From an uncultured Bacilli bacterium (GTDB taxonomy: Bacteria > Bacillota_I > Bacilli_A > RF39 > UBA660), in contig CAKOXI010000002.1 in the NCBI GenBank assembly GCA_934130045.1, positions 1 to 64,000 of the forward strand: a stretch of 64,000 bases of DNA, read 5' to 3'. Under the pieces are notes generated by a model. It saw only the letters and a list, made by a program, of their open reading frames with translations, was not told the origin of the DNA and made no database searches. The translations under genes and the position numbers were made by a program. Every line of letters begins with the position of its first letter. Position 1 is the stretch's first letter. Shown here piece after piece: positions 1 through 7,617 of this stretch.

Positions 1-2
1 GT

Positions 3-659
3 ATAAAGATTGATCATCATCCATTTGTAGAAAAATTTTGTAATATTGAGTATATTGATGAAGAATCTACAAGTGCATCTCAAATGATTCTTGAACTTGT
101 GAATGCCACAAAATTGAAAATGACTGAATCTGCAGCTGAAAAGTTATATATAGGTTTAGTTGCTGATACAGGTAGGTTTTTATTTAAATATACAAGTTAT
201 GAAACTTTTGCTTTAGTTAGCAAACTAATTAAAGATACTAATATAGATTTTACAAGTTTATATTCTAATTTATACACGCGTCCTATTAAAGAAATTAGAT
301 TTTTAGGATATATTTATTCCAATATTAAAATAACAGAAAATGGCTTTGGATATTTGAAACTAACTGATGATATTATATCTCAGTATGGAGTAGATGCTGC
401 AACAGCAGGAAATATGGTTAATGAGCTTAATTTTATTGATGATATAATTGCTTGGGGACTTTTTTCTGTTGATAAGGTGAATAATAATATTCGTTGTACC
501 ATTCGTTCTAGGGGACCTATTATTAATGAAGTAGCTGCTCGATATGGTGGTGGTGGTCATTCTATGGCTAGTGGTGTTAAGTTAAATGATTTTGAAACAG
601 TTGATAAGTTAATAAATGATTTGGATAGTGTTTGCATGCAATATAAAGATAATATTTAA
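3..659 (+). CDS. nrnA: NrnA-type DHH phosphoesterase, 5' end cut by window
   Basis: Bifunctional oligoribonuclease / pAp phosphatase of the DHH-DHHA1 family, which degrades nano-RNAs and 3'-phosphoadenosine phosphate in the cytoplasm. The frame is open from base 3 and reads IKIDHHPF, the signature DHH motif, upstream of the first in-frame ATG at 84, so the gene starts before the window. The C-terminal DHHA1 substrate-binding domain is complete and carries RYGGGGHSMASG near the end. The visible part is 218 codons against about 310-320 for the full family, so roughly the N-terminal 100 residues are missing. A strong terminator follows directly. Family assignment is firm; NrnA rather than another DHH paralogue is likely. 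Confidence 0.88.
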   Translation: MKIDHHPFVEKFCNIEYIDEESTSASQMILELVNATKLKMTESAAEKLYIGLVADTGRFLFKYTSYETFALVSKLIKDTNIDFTSLYSNLYTRPIKEIRFLGYIYSNIKITENGFGYLKLTDDIISQYGVDAATAGNMVNELNFIDDIIAWGLFSVDKVNNNIRCTIRSRGPIINEVAARYGGGGHSMASGVKLNDFETVDKLINDLDSVCMQYKDNI

Positions 660-661
660 AG

Positions 662-698
662 AAGTAGTACAATGATTTTTAATCGTACTACTTTTTTT
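662..698 (+). terminator. Rho-independent terminator after nrnA
   Basis: A perfect 9-bp stem (AAGTAGTAC, 662-670, with GTACTACTT, 685-693) is followed by a T run to about 698. It separates nrnA from spo0A. Confidence 0.9.
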
Positions 699-705
699 AT
701 TATTT

Positions 706-724
706 TTCGACATTTTTCGACAAA
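706..724 (+). promoter_or_regulatory. Two tandem Spo0A (0A) boxes upstream of spo0A
   Basis: TTCGACA occurs at 706-712 and again at 716-722, the second extended to TTCGACAAA. Both are exact matches to the reverse complement of the 0A box core TGTCGAA. The repeats are 10 bp apart, about one helical turn, so two Spo0A monomers would bind the same DNA face. They lie some 80 bp upstream of the spo0A start codon, which suggests autoregulation as in Bacillus subtilis. Confidence 0.75.
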
Positions 725-765
725 AATAGAAGTTTTTTGCTATAGAATTAGATTATATTATATTG

Positions 766-771
766 TATAAT
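766..771 (+). promoter_or_regulatory. Probable -10 element of the spo0A promoter
   Basis: TATAAT at 766-771 lies 32 nt upstream of the spo0A start codon and downstream of the two 0A boxes. No convincing -35 hexamer is seen at the usual spacing, which fits a promoter that needs an activator or another sigma factor. Confidence 0.5.
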
Positions 772-802
772 TAAAAAGTCAAAAATAGATGGGAGATATA
801 AA

Positions 803-1573
803 ATGGAAAAAATTAGAGTATTAATGATTGATGATAATGTTAATTTAGTAAATATGGTTAAGGAATTTTTTTCAAGTCATTCTATAATAGATATTGTACT
901 TTCTGCCTATGATGGAGAAAGTGGTATTGAGGTTATTCAAAATAATTTGGATAAATATGATGTTATTGTATTAGATTTAATTATGCCTAAAAAAGATGGT
1001 ATGTATGTTTTAGATGAAATGCATGCACGTGGAATTGATAAGAAGGTAATTGTAGCAACAAGTTATAATGCTCCTGATGTAATAAGAGAGGTTTCAGAAA
1101 TGGGAGTAAATTATTTTATATTAAAACCTTTTGAACTTTCTGATTTAGAAAAAAGAATTATTGAATCTGTTAAACCTAAAGATAAAGAAAGTAAAAATAT
1201 TGATTTTTATCACAATAATTTACAGATTTCTATAACTAAAATTTTGCACGAATTAGGTATTCCATCACATATTAAGGGATACCAATATATAAGGGAGGCA
1301 ATTGGAATAATATTTGATCATCCTGAAACAATTGGTGGTATAACAAAAGAATTATATCCAGAGCTTGCTAATAAATTTGATACAACTGTATCACGAGTAG
1401 AGAGAGCAATTCGTCATGCAATTGAAGTTAGTTGGAATCGTGGAAACTGGGATTTAATGGAAGAAATTTTTGGTTTTAGTGTTGATATTGATAAAGCAAA
1501 ACCAACTAATTCTGAATTTATAGTAACTATTGCTGATAAGTTAAGATTAGAATTTCATAAAACAAAGTGTTAG
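803..1573 (+). CDS. spo0A: Sporulation master regulator Spo0A
   Basis: Response regulator that, when phosphorylated, binds 0A boxes and switches on sporulation and stationary-phase genes. Residues 1-125 form the receiver domain: acidic pocket D10/D11, phosphoacceptor D58 in [13 protein letters not shown], and the conserved K near 108 before PF. Residues 145-256 are the Spo0A C-terminal DNA-binding domain with the hallmark recognition helix [18 protein letters not shown]. At 256 aa it is close to the family's usual 260-270. The ATG has a GGGAGAT ribosome site. Tandem 0A boxes lie upstream. No phosphorelay kinase or Spo0B/Spo0F gene is visible in the window. It is one of the few direct signs of spore-forming ancestry here. 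Confidence 0.97.
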   Translation: MEKIRVLMIDDNVNLVNMVKEFFSSHSIIDIVLSAYDGESGIEVIQNNLDKYDVIVLDLIMPKKDGMYVLDEMHARGIDKKVIVATSYNAPDVIREVSEMGVNYFILKPFELSDLEKRIIESVKPKDKESKNIDFYHNNLQISITKILHELGIPSHIKGYQYIREAIGIIFDHPETIGGITKELYPELANKFDTTVSRVERAIRHAIEVSWNRGNWDLMEEIFGFSVDIDKAKPTNSEFIVTIADKLRLEFHKTKC

Positions 1574-1589
1574 ATAAGGAGATAATTAT

Positions 1590-2930
1590 TTGAAAAAAAA
1601 TAATAAAACTATAAAATTGTTTAGTTTTTTATGTTTTATGTTTTTAGTTTCAATAATAGGTATTAAGTTTTATGATAAATTTATGAATAATCCTAAAAAA
1701 ATATTTATAGATGCAATAAATAGCTTAACAAATGATTATAAAAATTTAAATAAGTTAAATAATATTGATTTTTTTAATAGTAATTTTAAACTTGATGGAA
1801 ATATAGATATTGATATAAAACCAACTTTATTTAATTATTTAAAATCAAATCAATTAAATGAGCAAATTTTATATATTTTAAATAATCTTGATATAAAATA
1901 TGATTTACAAAAATATAATAATGAAGTTTTATTTAATTTAAATGGTATATTGGATAGTAAGGATTTTCTTTTAAGTTATTATTTGAAAGATAATAATCAT
2001 TATATAAAACTTGATAATTATAGTGATAAATATATAAAAATTAATTATTTAATAGATAATTTTAAAGGATTATTTATAAATTTTGATAATACAAATTATG
2101 TATTTAATTATGTGTTAAAAAGTTTTGTTAAAAATTTACAAGATGACTATTTTAATGTTATTGATGATGATTTAGAAATTGATAATAAAAAAATTAGTGT
2201 TAAAAAAAATATCTTGGTTTTAGATAAAAAAAATCTTACTGAGATTATAAATGCGATTATTTCAGATTTAAAAGTTGATGAGAAAAGTTTTGAAATAATT
2301 AGTAAATATATATCTATTGATCAATTGGGTTTAGATATTATTAATAATTTAGATGAAAATATAGTATTTTATTTTAATACATATTCTAGTGATAGTAAAT
2401 TATTAAAGTATGAGATAGAAATAAATAATATAAGTAGTACATTTGGTACAAATATTAATAACTTTGTAATATCTTTTTTTCAAAACGAAATTATAGAATT
2501 TTATGCTGATAATAATTTAATTGCAAGTATTAATTATTATAATGATACGGATAATGATTTAGTTGATATTTATGTTTTTGAAAATAAATTATTGTCGATT
2601 AAATTTAACAATTTAGAAAATGAAAAATCGGCATCTGTTAAGTTTTATAATGGAGTTGGTAGTGATTTTATATTAGATTTATCTTTTGCAATAGATAAAG
2701 ATATAGGGAATAATTATAGTAAATTAGAAAATCAATTACTTTTAGATTTTAATATGTTTGGTTTAAATTTATTTAAATTTAAAATTTTGGATTATATTAA
2801 TTTTTATATGAATAATACTGGTATAGATTTTAATTCAAAAGATTTAGAGGAAAATTTAGATATAACTAGTATTGATTTTAATAAGGTAAAGCAAGTTTTT
2901 TGTGATTTTATAAAAATAGAGGAAAATTAA
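1590..2930 (+). CDS. Unknown membrane-anchored extracellular protein, 446 aa
   Basis: No family recognised. The start is TTG at 1590, placed by the AAGGAG at 1576-1581; no better start is nearby. Residues about 9-26 form one hydrophobic segment (signal anchor or uncleaved signal peptide), and the rest is a soluble Asn/Asp/Lys-rich domain with alternating hydrophobic residues that looks beta-rich. It begins 16 nt after spo0A, so it is probably cotranscribed with it, and ends in its own terminator before a VTC/DUF4956/beta-helix cassette. Codon use is extremely AT-rich. Its place beside that cassette suggests a surface role, but this is inference. Confidence 0.7.
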   Translation: MKKNNKTIKLFSFLCFMFLVSIIGIKFYDKFMNNPKKIFIDAINSLTNDYKNLNKLNNIDFFNSNFKLDGNIDIDIKPTLFNYLKSNQLNEQILYILNNLDIKYDLQKYNNEVLFNLNGILDSKDFLLSYYLKDNNHYIKLDNYSDKYIKINYLIDNFKGLFINFDNTNYVFNYVLKSFVKNLQDDYFNVIDDDLEIDNKKISVKKNILVLDKKNLTEIINAIISDLKVDEKSFEIISKYISIDQLGLDIINNLDENIVFYFNTYSSDSKLLKYEIEINNISSTFGTNINNFVISFFQNEIIEFYADNNLIASINYYNDTDNDLVDIYVFENKLLSIKFNNLENEKSASVKFYNGVGSDFILDLSFAIDKDIGNNYSKLENQLLLDFNMFGLNLFKFKILDYINFYMNNTGIDFNSKDLEENLDITSIDFNKVKQVFCDFIKIEEN

Positions 2931-2948
2931 TTAAGATTTTCCTTTTTT
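2920..2948 (+). terminator. Terminator overlapping the stop codon of the 446-aa protein gene
   Basis: Stem AGGAAAAT (2920-2927) / ATTTTCCT (2936-2943) with the TAA stop in the loop, followed by a T run. Confidence 0.8.
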
Positions 2949-3022
2949 CACGTAATTTACACCATAATAACACACTTACAACAATATTTTTTATTAAGAT
3001 TAAATTGTTTAGGAGGTGAAGT

Positions 3023-3718
3023 ATGGATATAAATGTTTTTAAAAGAGTTGAAAAAAAATATTTATTAAGTGAAGATTTGTATCAAAAATTATTTGAAAAA
3101 ATAAATAATTATATTACTGTTGATACTTATGATTTTAGTACTATATGCAATATTTATTTTGATACAGATGATTATTTACTTGTAAATAGATCGATAGAAA
3201 AACCAATATATAAAGAAAAAGTACGTCTTAGAAGTTATGGTATTCCTAAAAAGAATAGTAAGGTTTTTTTAGAAATCAAGAAAAAATATAAGGGTGTAGT
3301 TGGAAAAAGAAGAGTATCTGCACCACTTAAAGAATTTTATAAATATTTTGATACTGGTAAATATCCTAATGTAGATACACAAATTATGAATGAAATTGAT
3401 TATTGTTTTAAATTTTATAATTTGAAACCAAAAGTTTTTTTAGCTTATGATAGATATTCTTATAAAGGAAAGGATGATTCTAATTTTAGAATTACTTTTG
3501 ATAAAAATATAAGAAGTAGAACAGATAATTTATATTTGGAAAATGGTGATAATGGTATGCTTTTACTAGATAAAAATTGTTATATTATGGAAGTTAAAAC
3601 TTTAGGTGCGTATCCATTATGGTTTGCTCAAATTTTATCAGAATTAAACATTTATCCAACATCATTTTCTAAGTATGGAAATGTATATAAAAAACAAATT
3701 TTTAAGAAAGAAGGTTAA
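3023..3718 (+). CDS. VTC domain protein (polyphosphate polymerase-like)
   Basis: 231 aa matching the VTC catalytic domain, the tunnel fold that in yeast Vtc4 makes polyphosphate from ATP. Visible signatures are the N-terminal EKKYLL, SIYFDT-like NIYFDTDDY, KVRLRSYG, FLEIKKKYKG with KRR, and late EVKT, which together provide the charged residues lining the tunnel. Start ATG follows AGGAGGTGAAGT. It ends 2 nt before a DUF4956 membrane protein, the usual bacterial partner. Bacterial VTC-DUF4956 pairs often occur with CotH-like or Cthe_2159-like surface proteins, as here. Substrate in bacteria is not settled, so polyphosphate synthesis is an inference from the family. Confidence 0.85.
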   Translation: MDINVFKRVEKKYLLSEDLYQKLFEKINNYITVDTYDFSTICNIYFDTDDYLLVNRSIEKPIYKEKVRLRSYGIPKKNSKVFLEIKKKYKGVVGKRRVSAPLKEFYKYFDTGKYPNVDTQIMNEIDYCFKFYNLKPKVFLAYDRYSYKGKDDSNFRITFDKNIRSRTDNLYLENGDNGMLLLDKNCYIMEVKTLGAYPLWFAQILSELNIYPTSFSKYGNVYKKQIFKKEG

Positions 3719-3720
3719 TT

Positions 3721-4389
3721 ATGTTTGAAAGTGTTTTTAGTTCATCAGATTCATTATCAATTACTACAGTTTTATTGTGTTTCTTATTTTCTATTATATT
3801 AGGATTTATAATCGCATTTACTCATATGAAAACTGGTAAATATACCAAAAATTTTGTTATAACTTTAACTATTTTACCATCCTTAATAGAGTGTGTTATG
3901 ATTATGGTAAATGGTTCACTTGGAACCTCTGTTGCGGTACTTGGAGCCTTTAGTTTAGTAAGATTTAGGAGTATTCCAGGTAATTCTAAAGAAATAACTA
4001 GTATTTTTTTAGCAATGGCTACTGGTTTAGCTCTTGGAATGGGACATATTTTATTTGCTATTTTAATAACAATTTTAACTTGTTTAATAATGTTCATCTT
4101 ATATTCAAGTAAATTTGGAGAAAAAAAGAATATAAGCAAAATTTTAAAAATTACAATTCCAGAAAATTTAGATTATACAAATGTATTTGATGATATTTTT
4201 ACTAATTATACAAAATCTATTAAATTAGAACAGGCAAAAACTACTAATATGGGAAGTATGTATGAACTTAAATATAATGTAGAATTAAAAGATAATGTAA
4301 ATGAAAAAGAATTTATTGATACATTAAGATGTAGAAATGGAAATTTAAGTATTTCCTTAACCAATTTGACTTTAGATATGGAGTTATAA
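3721..4389 (+). CDS. DUF4956 family membrane protein
   Basis: 222 aa with about four membrane segments in the first 130 residues and a cytosolic C-terminal domain of about 90 residues. The segment GSLGTSVAVLGAFSLVRFRS followed by SKEITSIFLAMATGLALG is the family's conserved core. Starts 2 nt after the VTC gene stop and ends 1 nt before the next gene, so the three are translationally tight. Members are paired with VTC domain proteins across bacteria, which suggests a channel or export role for the product, but the function is not established. Confidence 0.85.
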   Translation: MFESVFSSSDSLSITTVLLCFLFSIILGFIIAFTHMKTGKYTKNFVITLTILPSLIECVMIMVNGSLGTSVAVLGAFSLVRFRSIPGNSKEITSIFLAMATGLALGMGHILFAILITILTCLIMFILYSSKFGEKKNISKILKITIPENLDYTNVFDDIFTNYTKSIKLEQAKTTNMGSMYELKYNVELKDNVNEKEFIDTLRCRNGNLSISLTNLTLDMEL

Positions 4390-4390
4390 A

Positions 4391-6334
4391 ATGAAAAAGA
4401 AAAAAATAATTATTATAAGTTTAGTTTTAATTATATTAATTGCTTTATGTATATTATTTATAAGTAAAAATAACAATAATTTAGATAGTGATAATGGTTC
4501 TATTAATATAGTTGCTAAGGAAAATAATATTGAAGATGTTAGTTTTGAGGGAATGGAAACGGTTTCTATTAATTTATCTAGTACGTTAAAAATAACTGAA
4601 GGTGGCATTTATAATTTAACTGGTACTATTAGTGATGGTAACATTTATATTGATACAAAAGATAATGTAAAACTTATATTAAATGGAGTTACTATTAATA
4701 GTAGTGATGGACCAGCAATTTATATAGAAAATGCAAATGTTGTTTACATTGAACTTGCTAGTGGTACAGTTAACTATTTAACTGATAGTGAAACATATTC
4801 TGATTCAAATATTAATGGTACTTTATTTAGTAAGGATGATTTAATTATAGGTGGAGACGGTAAATTAGTTGTTGATGCTAATTATGAAGATGGAATTGTA
4901 TCAAAAGATAACTTAAAAATTGTTAGTGGAGAATTTGAAATTGAATCAGTTGATAATGGTATTAGAGGTAAAGATTCAGTAGTAATAATGAATGGAAATT
5001 TTAAAATTAATGCCAGTGGTGATGCCATAAAATCAACAAATGATACTGATTCTAATTTAGGATATATTCTAATTAATGATGGTACTTATGATTTAGAAAC
5101 TAAATTAGATGGTATTCAAGCTGAAACAGATTTGGTTATAAATAATGGTACGTTTAATATTAAAACTAGTGGAAATGATACAGATAGTTCTAAAGGATTA
5201 AAAGCAGGTAGTAATTTAATTATAAATGATGGTAATTTTGAAATAGATTCTTATGACGACTCAATTCATTCAAATAATTATATAAATATTAAAAATGGAA
5301 GTTTTAGTTTAAGTAGTGGTGATGATGCAATTCACGCTGATAATAAAATAGTTATTGATAATGGGAATATTGATGTTTTAAAAAGTTATGAAGGAATTGA
5401 AGCTTTTGAAATTATTATAAATGATGGTGATATAAATATTGATGCTAGTGATGATGGAATAAATGCAGCTAGTAAATCATCTTCAAATGATAATAATGAT
5501 TTTTCAAAAAATATGCCTGATGATATGAAAGATTTGAATAATAAACCAGAAAATATGGAAGATTTTGATCCTAAAGATGGTAATAAACCAGAGGATATGG
5601 AAGATTTTGATCCTAAAAATGGTAATAAACCAAATGGAAATATGGAAAATTTTGATCCTAAAGATGGTAATAGACCAGATAAAAATATGGAAGATTTTGA
5701 TCCAACAAGTAATGATAAACCAGCTGATAATAATATAAAACCTAATTTTGAAGATATAGATGTGAATAATGATTCAGATATAGCTACAATTACTATAAAT
5801 GGGGGTAATATTTATGTAAATGCAAATGGTGATGGTGTTGATGCAAATGGTAGTATTTATATGAATGGTGGTAAGTTAATTATAAATGGTCCTACCGATA
5901 ATGGTAATGGTGCTTTAGATTATGATAAAGAATTTAAAATAACAGGTGGTATATTAGTTGCTAGTGGTTCTAGTGGAATGGCACTTAATACTTCAAATAA
6001 TTCTACTCAAAATTCTATTATGATAAATTTTTCTGAGGTTATAAATAGTTCAGAATTAATAAGTATTTTTGACAGTAATAATAATGAAATATTTACATAT
6101 AGTTCATCTAAAAAATATCAAAATATAGTTATATCTATACCAGATTTAAAGAAAGGTGAAACCTATACTATATATAAAGGTGGTAGTACAAATTCTATAG
6201 AAGACAGTGGTCTATATGAAATTGGATCTTATACTGATGGATCTCAGTATGAAGAATTTACTATTGAAAATATTGTTAATTCTATTGGAAATACTAAAAA
6301 TTCATTTAATCCTATGAATAACCGTATGAATTAA
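4391..6334 (+). CDS. Cthe_2159-like beta-helix carbohydrate-binding protein with tandem repeats
   Basis: 647 aa. An N-terminal membrane segment (about residues 6-24) is followed by an extracellular domain of the DUF4353/Cthe_2159 type, a pectate-lyase-like parallel beta-helix known from Clostridium thermocellum to bind polysaccharide and calcium. Coil repeats such as NGTFNIKTSG, NGNFKINASGDAIKS, SGDDAIHADNKI and ASDDGINAAS recur at about 20-25 residues. Residues about 384-444 are an acidic low-complexity insert with four to five copies of a NKPENMEDFDPKDG-like unit. It is the last gene of the VTC-DUF4956 cassette and is followed by a terminator. Likely anchored at the surface; whether it has enzymatic activity cannot be told. 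Confidence 0.82.
   Translation: MKKKKIIIISLVLIILIALCILFISKNNNNLDSDNGSINIVAKENNIEDVSFEGMETVSINLSSTLKITEGGIYNLTGTISDGNIYIDTKDNVKLILNGVTINSSDGPAIYIENANVVYIELASGTVNYLTDSETYSDSNINGTLFSKDDLIIGGDGKLVVDANYEDGIVSKDNLKIVSGEFEIESVDNGIRGKDSVVIMNGNFKINASGDAIKSTNDTDSNLGYILINDGTYDLETKLDGIQAETDLVINNGTFNIKTSGNDTDSSKGLKAGSNLIINDGNFEIDSYDDSIHSNNYINIKNGSFSLSSGDDAIHADNKIVIDNGNIDVLKSYEGIEAFEIIINDGDINIDASDDGINAASKSSSNDNNDFSKNMPDDMKDLNNKPENMEDFDPKDGNKPEDMEDFDPKNGNKPNGNMENFDPKDGNRPDKNMEDFDPTSNDKPADNNIKPNFEDIDVNNDSDIATITINGGNIYVNANGDGVDANGSIYMNGGKLIINGPTDNGNGALDYDKEFKITGGILVASGSSGMALNTSNNSTQNSIMINFSEVINSSELISIFDSNNNEIFTYSSSKKYQNIVISIPDLKKGETYTIYKGGSTNSIEDSGLYEIGSYTDGSQYEEFTIENIVNSIGNTKNSFNPMNNRMN
5540..5722 (+). repeat. 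In-frame tandem repeat, 42-45 bp unit
   Basis: The unit beginning AATAAACCA recurs at 5540, 5582, 5624, 5669 (AATAGACCA) and about 5714 (GATAAACCA), with spacing 42, 42, 45 and 45 nt. It encodes a 14-15 residue unit NKPENMEDFDPKDG. The period is a multiple of three and the copies are diverged, so it is a protein repeat that can vary in copy number without frameshift. Confidence 0.85.
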
Positions 6335-6337
6335 GAT

Positions 6338-6363
6338 AAAACTTGCTTTTGCAAGTTTTTTTA
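6338..6363 (+). terminator. Terminator after the VTC-DUF4956-beta-helix cassette
   Basis: Stem AAACTTGC (6339-6346) / GCAAGTTT (6351-6358), TTTT loop and a T run. Confidence 0.9.
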
Positions 6364-6586
6364 TATACTTATTATAATAATTACAAAATATTAGTGTTTT
6401 ATAAGACGTTATAATTGATAAAGAATATTTATTAGAAAATGAATAACCAAAAGAGAGTTTAAAAATAATTATAAATTTAAAATAAATACATATGCAATGT
6501 GTAAATGATTTAAAAGTAAAGTTGATGAAAAATATTGAAAATTTAAGGAGGTATTATTTCTAGAAACGTTTATTGTAGAATTATAG
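6364..6586 (+). other. Gene-free AT-rich spacer before ireB
   Basis: No ORF with a ribosome site, RNA fold or repeat is recognised. It holds one orphan Shine-Dalgarno-like AAGGAGGT at 6545-6552 with no ATG, GTG or TTG at a usable distance, perhaps a trace of a lost small gene. Confidence 0.5.
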
Positions 6587-6615
6587 TTGAAAAAAGTTTT
6601 GTTTAATGATAGAAT
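6587..6615 (+). promoter_or_regulatory. SigA-type promoter of the ireB operon
   Basis: -35 TTGAAA (6587-6592), 17-nt spacer, -10 TAGAAT (6610-6615), about 30 nt upstream of the ireB start codon. Confidence 0.65.
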
Positions 6616-6645
6616 TAAAGTGTATTCATAAAAGTAGGTGAGTTT

Positions 6646-6888
6646 ATGGACGAAACAAGAATTTATGATTCTACTGTTTTTAAAGATGCTTTAGTTGGTA
6701 ATATTTTGAAAGAGGTTGTAGAAATTTTATCAGAAAGGGGCTATAATCCAATAAATCAAATTGTAGGATATTTGATGAGTGGCGATCCTGGATATATTTC
6801 TAGTTATAAAGATGCTAGAAAGAAAATTCAAAGTGTTAATAGGTCTGATTTATTGGCATTATTAGTTAATGAATATTTGCAAAAATGA
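6646..6888 (+). CDS. ireB: IreB family regulatory phosphoprotein
   Basis: 80 aa, the usual length of the IreB/UPF0297 family, a small cytosolic protein phosphorylated by the PASTA kinase IreK in Enterococcus and tied to cell-wall stress and cephalosporin tolerance. The family core is clear: DSTVFKDALVGNILKEVV, ERGYNPINQIVGYLMSGDPGYI and ARKKIQSVNRSDLLALLVNEYL. Threonines near the N-terminus (T4, T10) are possible phosphosites. ATG at 6646 follows TAGGTGAG. It overlaps ruvX by 4 nt and heads the Firmicute ireB-ruvX-DUF1292 operon, but lacks alaS upstream, which sits 30 kb away here. Confidence 0.95.
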   Translation: MDETRIYDSTVFKDALVGNILKEVVEILSERGYNPINQIVGYLMSGDPGYISSYKDARKKIQSVNRSDLLALLVNEYLQK

Positions 6889-7319
6889 GATATTTAGGAC
6901 TGGATTTAGGAAGTAGAACACTAGGTATATCATTAAGTGATATAACGCATACTATTGCTTCGACTTATAAAACAATTCGTTTTAATGAGTCTGATTATGA
7001 TTCTATATTGCCTGAATTAAAAGAAATAGTTAATGAATACAAAGTTTCTAAAATTGTTTTAGGTTTACCTAAAAATATGAATAATACTATTGGTGAAAGA
7101 GGCGAGATTTGCCTAAAATTTCAAAAAAAGTTAATTGATTATTTAAATGTTGAAGTAATTATGCAAGATGAACGTCTTTCGACTGTTGAGGCAACTAATT
7201 ATATGTTAGATGCTGATATTTCAAGAAAAAAAAGGAAAAAGAAAGTTGATAGTTTGGCTGCAAACATAATTCTTCAAACATATTTAGATAAAGAAAGAGG
7301 GAGAAATAATAATGAATAA
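6885..7319 (+). CDS. ruvX: Putative Holliday junction resolvase RuvX / pre-16S rRNA nuclease YqgF
   Basis: 144 aa RNase H-fold protein of the YqgF family, implicated in maturing the 5' end of 16S rRNA and historically named a Holliday junction resolvase. First catalytic Asp in YLGLDLGSRTLGIS, second acidic residue in the QDERLSTVEA segment, third in KKVDSLAANIILQTYL. Length is normal. Its ATG lies inside the ireB stop region (ATGA overlap) and its end overlaps the DUF1292 gene by 8 nt, so the three are translationally coupled. Confidence 0.95.
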   Translation: MRYLGLDLGSRTLGISLSDITHTIASTYKTIRFNESDYDSILPELKEIVNEYKVSKIVLGLPKNMNNTIGERGEICLKFQKKLIDYLNVEVIMQDERLSTVEATNYMLDADISRKKRKKKVDSLAANIILQTYLDKERGRNNNE

Positions 7320-7611
7320 TGAAGAAAGAATGACTTTTAAGGTTAAAAATGATGAAGGTAAGGAAATTGAATGTGAAGCTTTATTTACATTTGAATCAGA
7401 TGAAACTAAAAAAAATTATATAGTATATACTGATAATACTAAAGATGAATCAGGAAATACAAAGGTTTATGCATCAATTTATAATCCAAATGAAGAAAAT
7501 ACAAATTTATTACCTATTGAAACTGATAAAGAATGGAAAATAATTGAAACAATTTTATCAGAGTTACAATCACAAGTTAAAGCACAAATGAATAATTCTA
7601 ATGAGGAATAA
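7312..7611 (+). CDS. DUF1292 domain protein (YrzB-like)
   Basis: 99 aa acidic cytosolic protein of the DUF1292 family. The conserved core is ECEALFTFESDETKKNYIVYTD, followed by KVYASIYNP and a C-terminal EWKIIETILSELQ helix. Its molecular function is unknown. The family is nearly always found directly after ireB and ruvX in Firmicutes, as here. Start ATG at 7312 follows AGAGGGAGAAATAATA. It is 6 nt upstream of mltG. Confidence 0.9.
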   Translation: MNNEERMTFKVKNDEGKEIECEALFTFESDETKKNYIVYTDNTKDESGNTKVYASIYNPNEENTNLLPIETDKEWKIIETILSELQSQVKAQMNNSNEE

Positions 7612-7617
7612 AAAAAT

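Noticed and set aside
5540..5722. Regular 42-45 bp repeats as a CRISPR array
   Set aside because: The repeats are in frame, lack unique spacers of constant size and encode a protein repeat within one long ORF.
6545..6552. AAGGAGGT as ribosome site of a small gene before ireB
   Set aside because: No ATG, GTG or TTG with an open frame follows at a usable distance.
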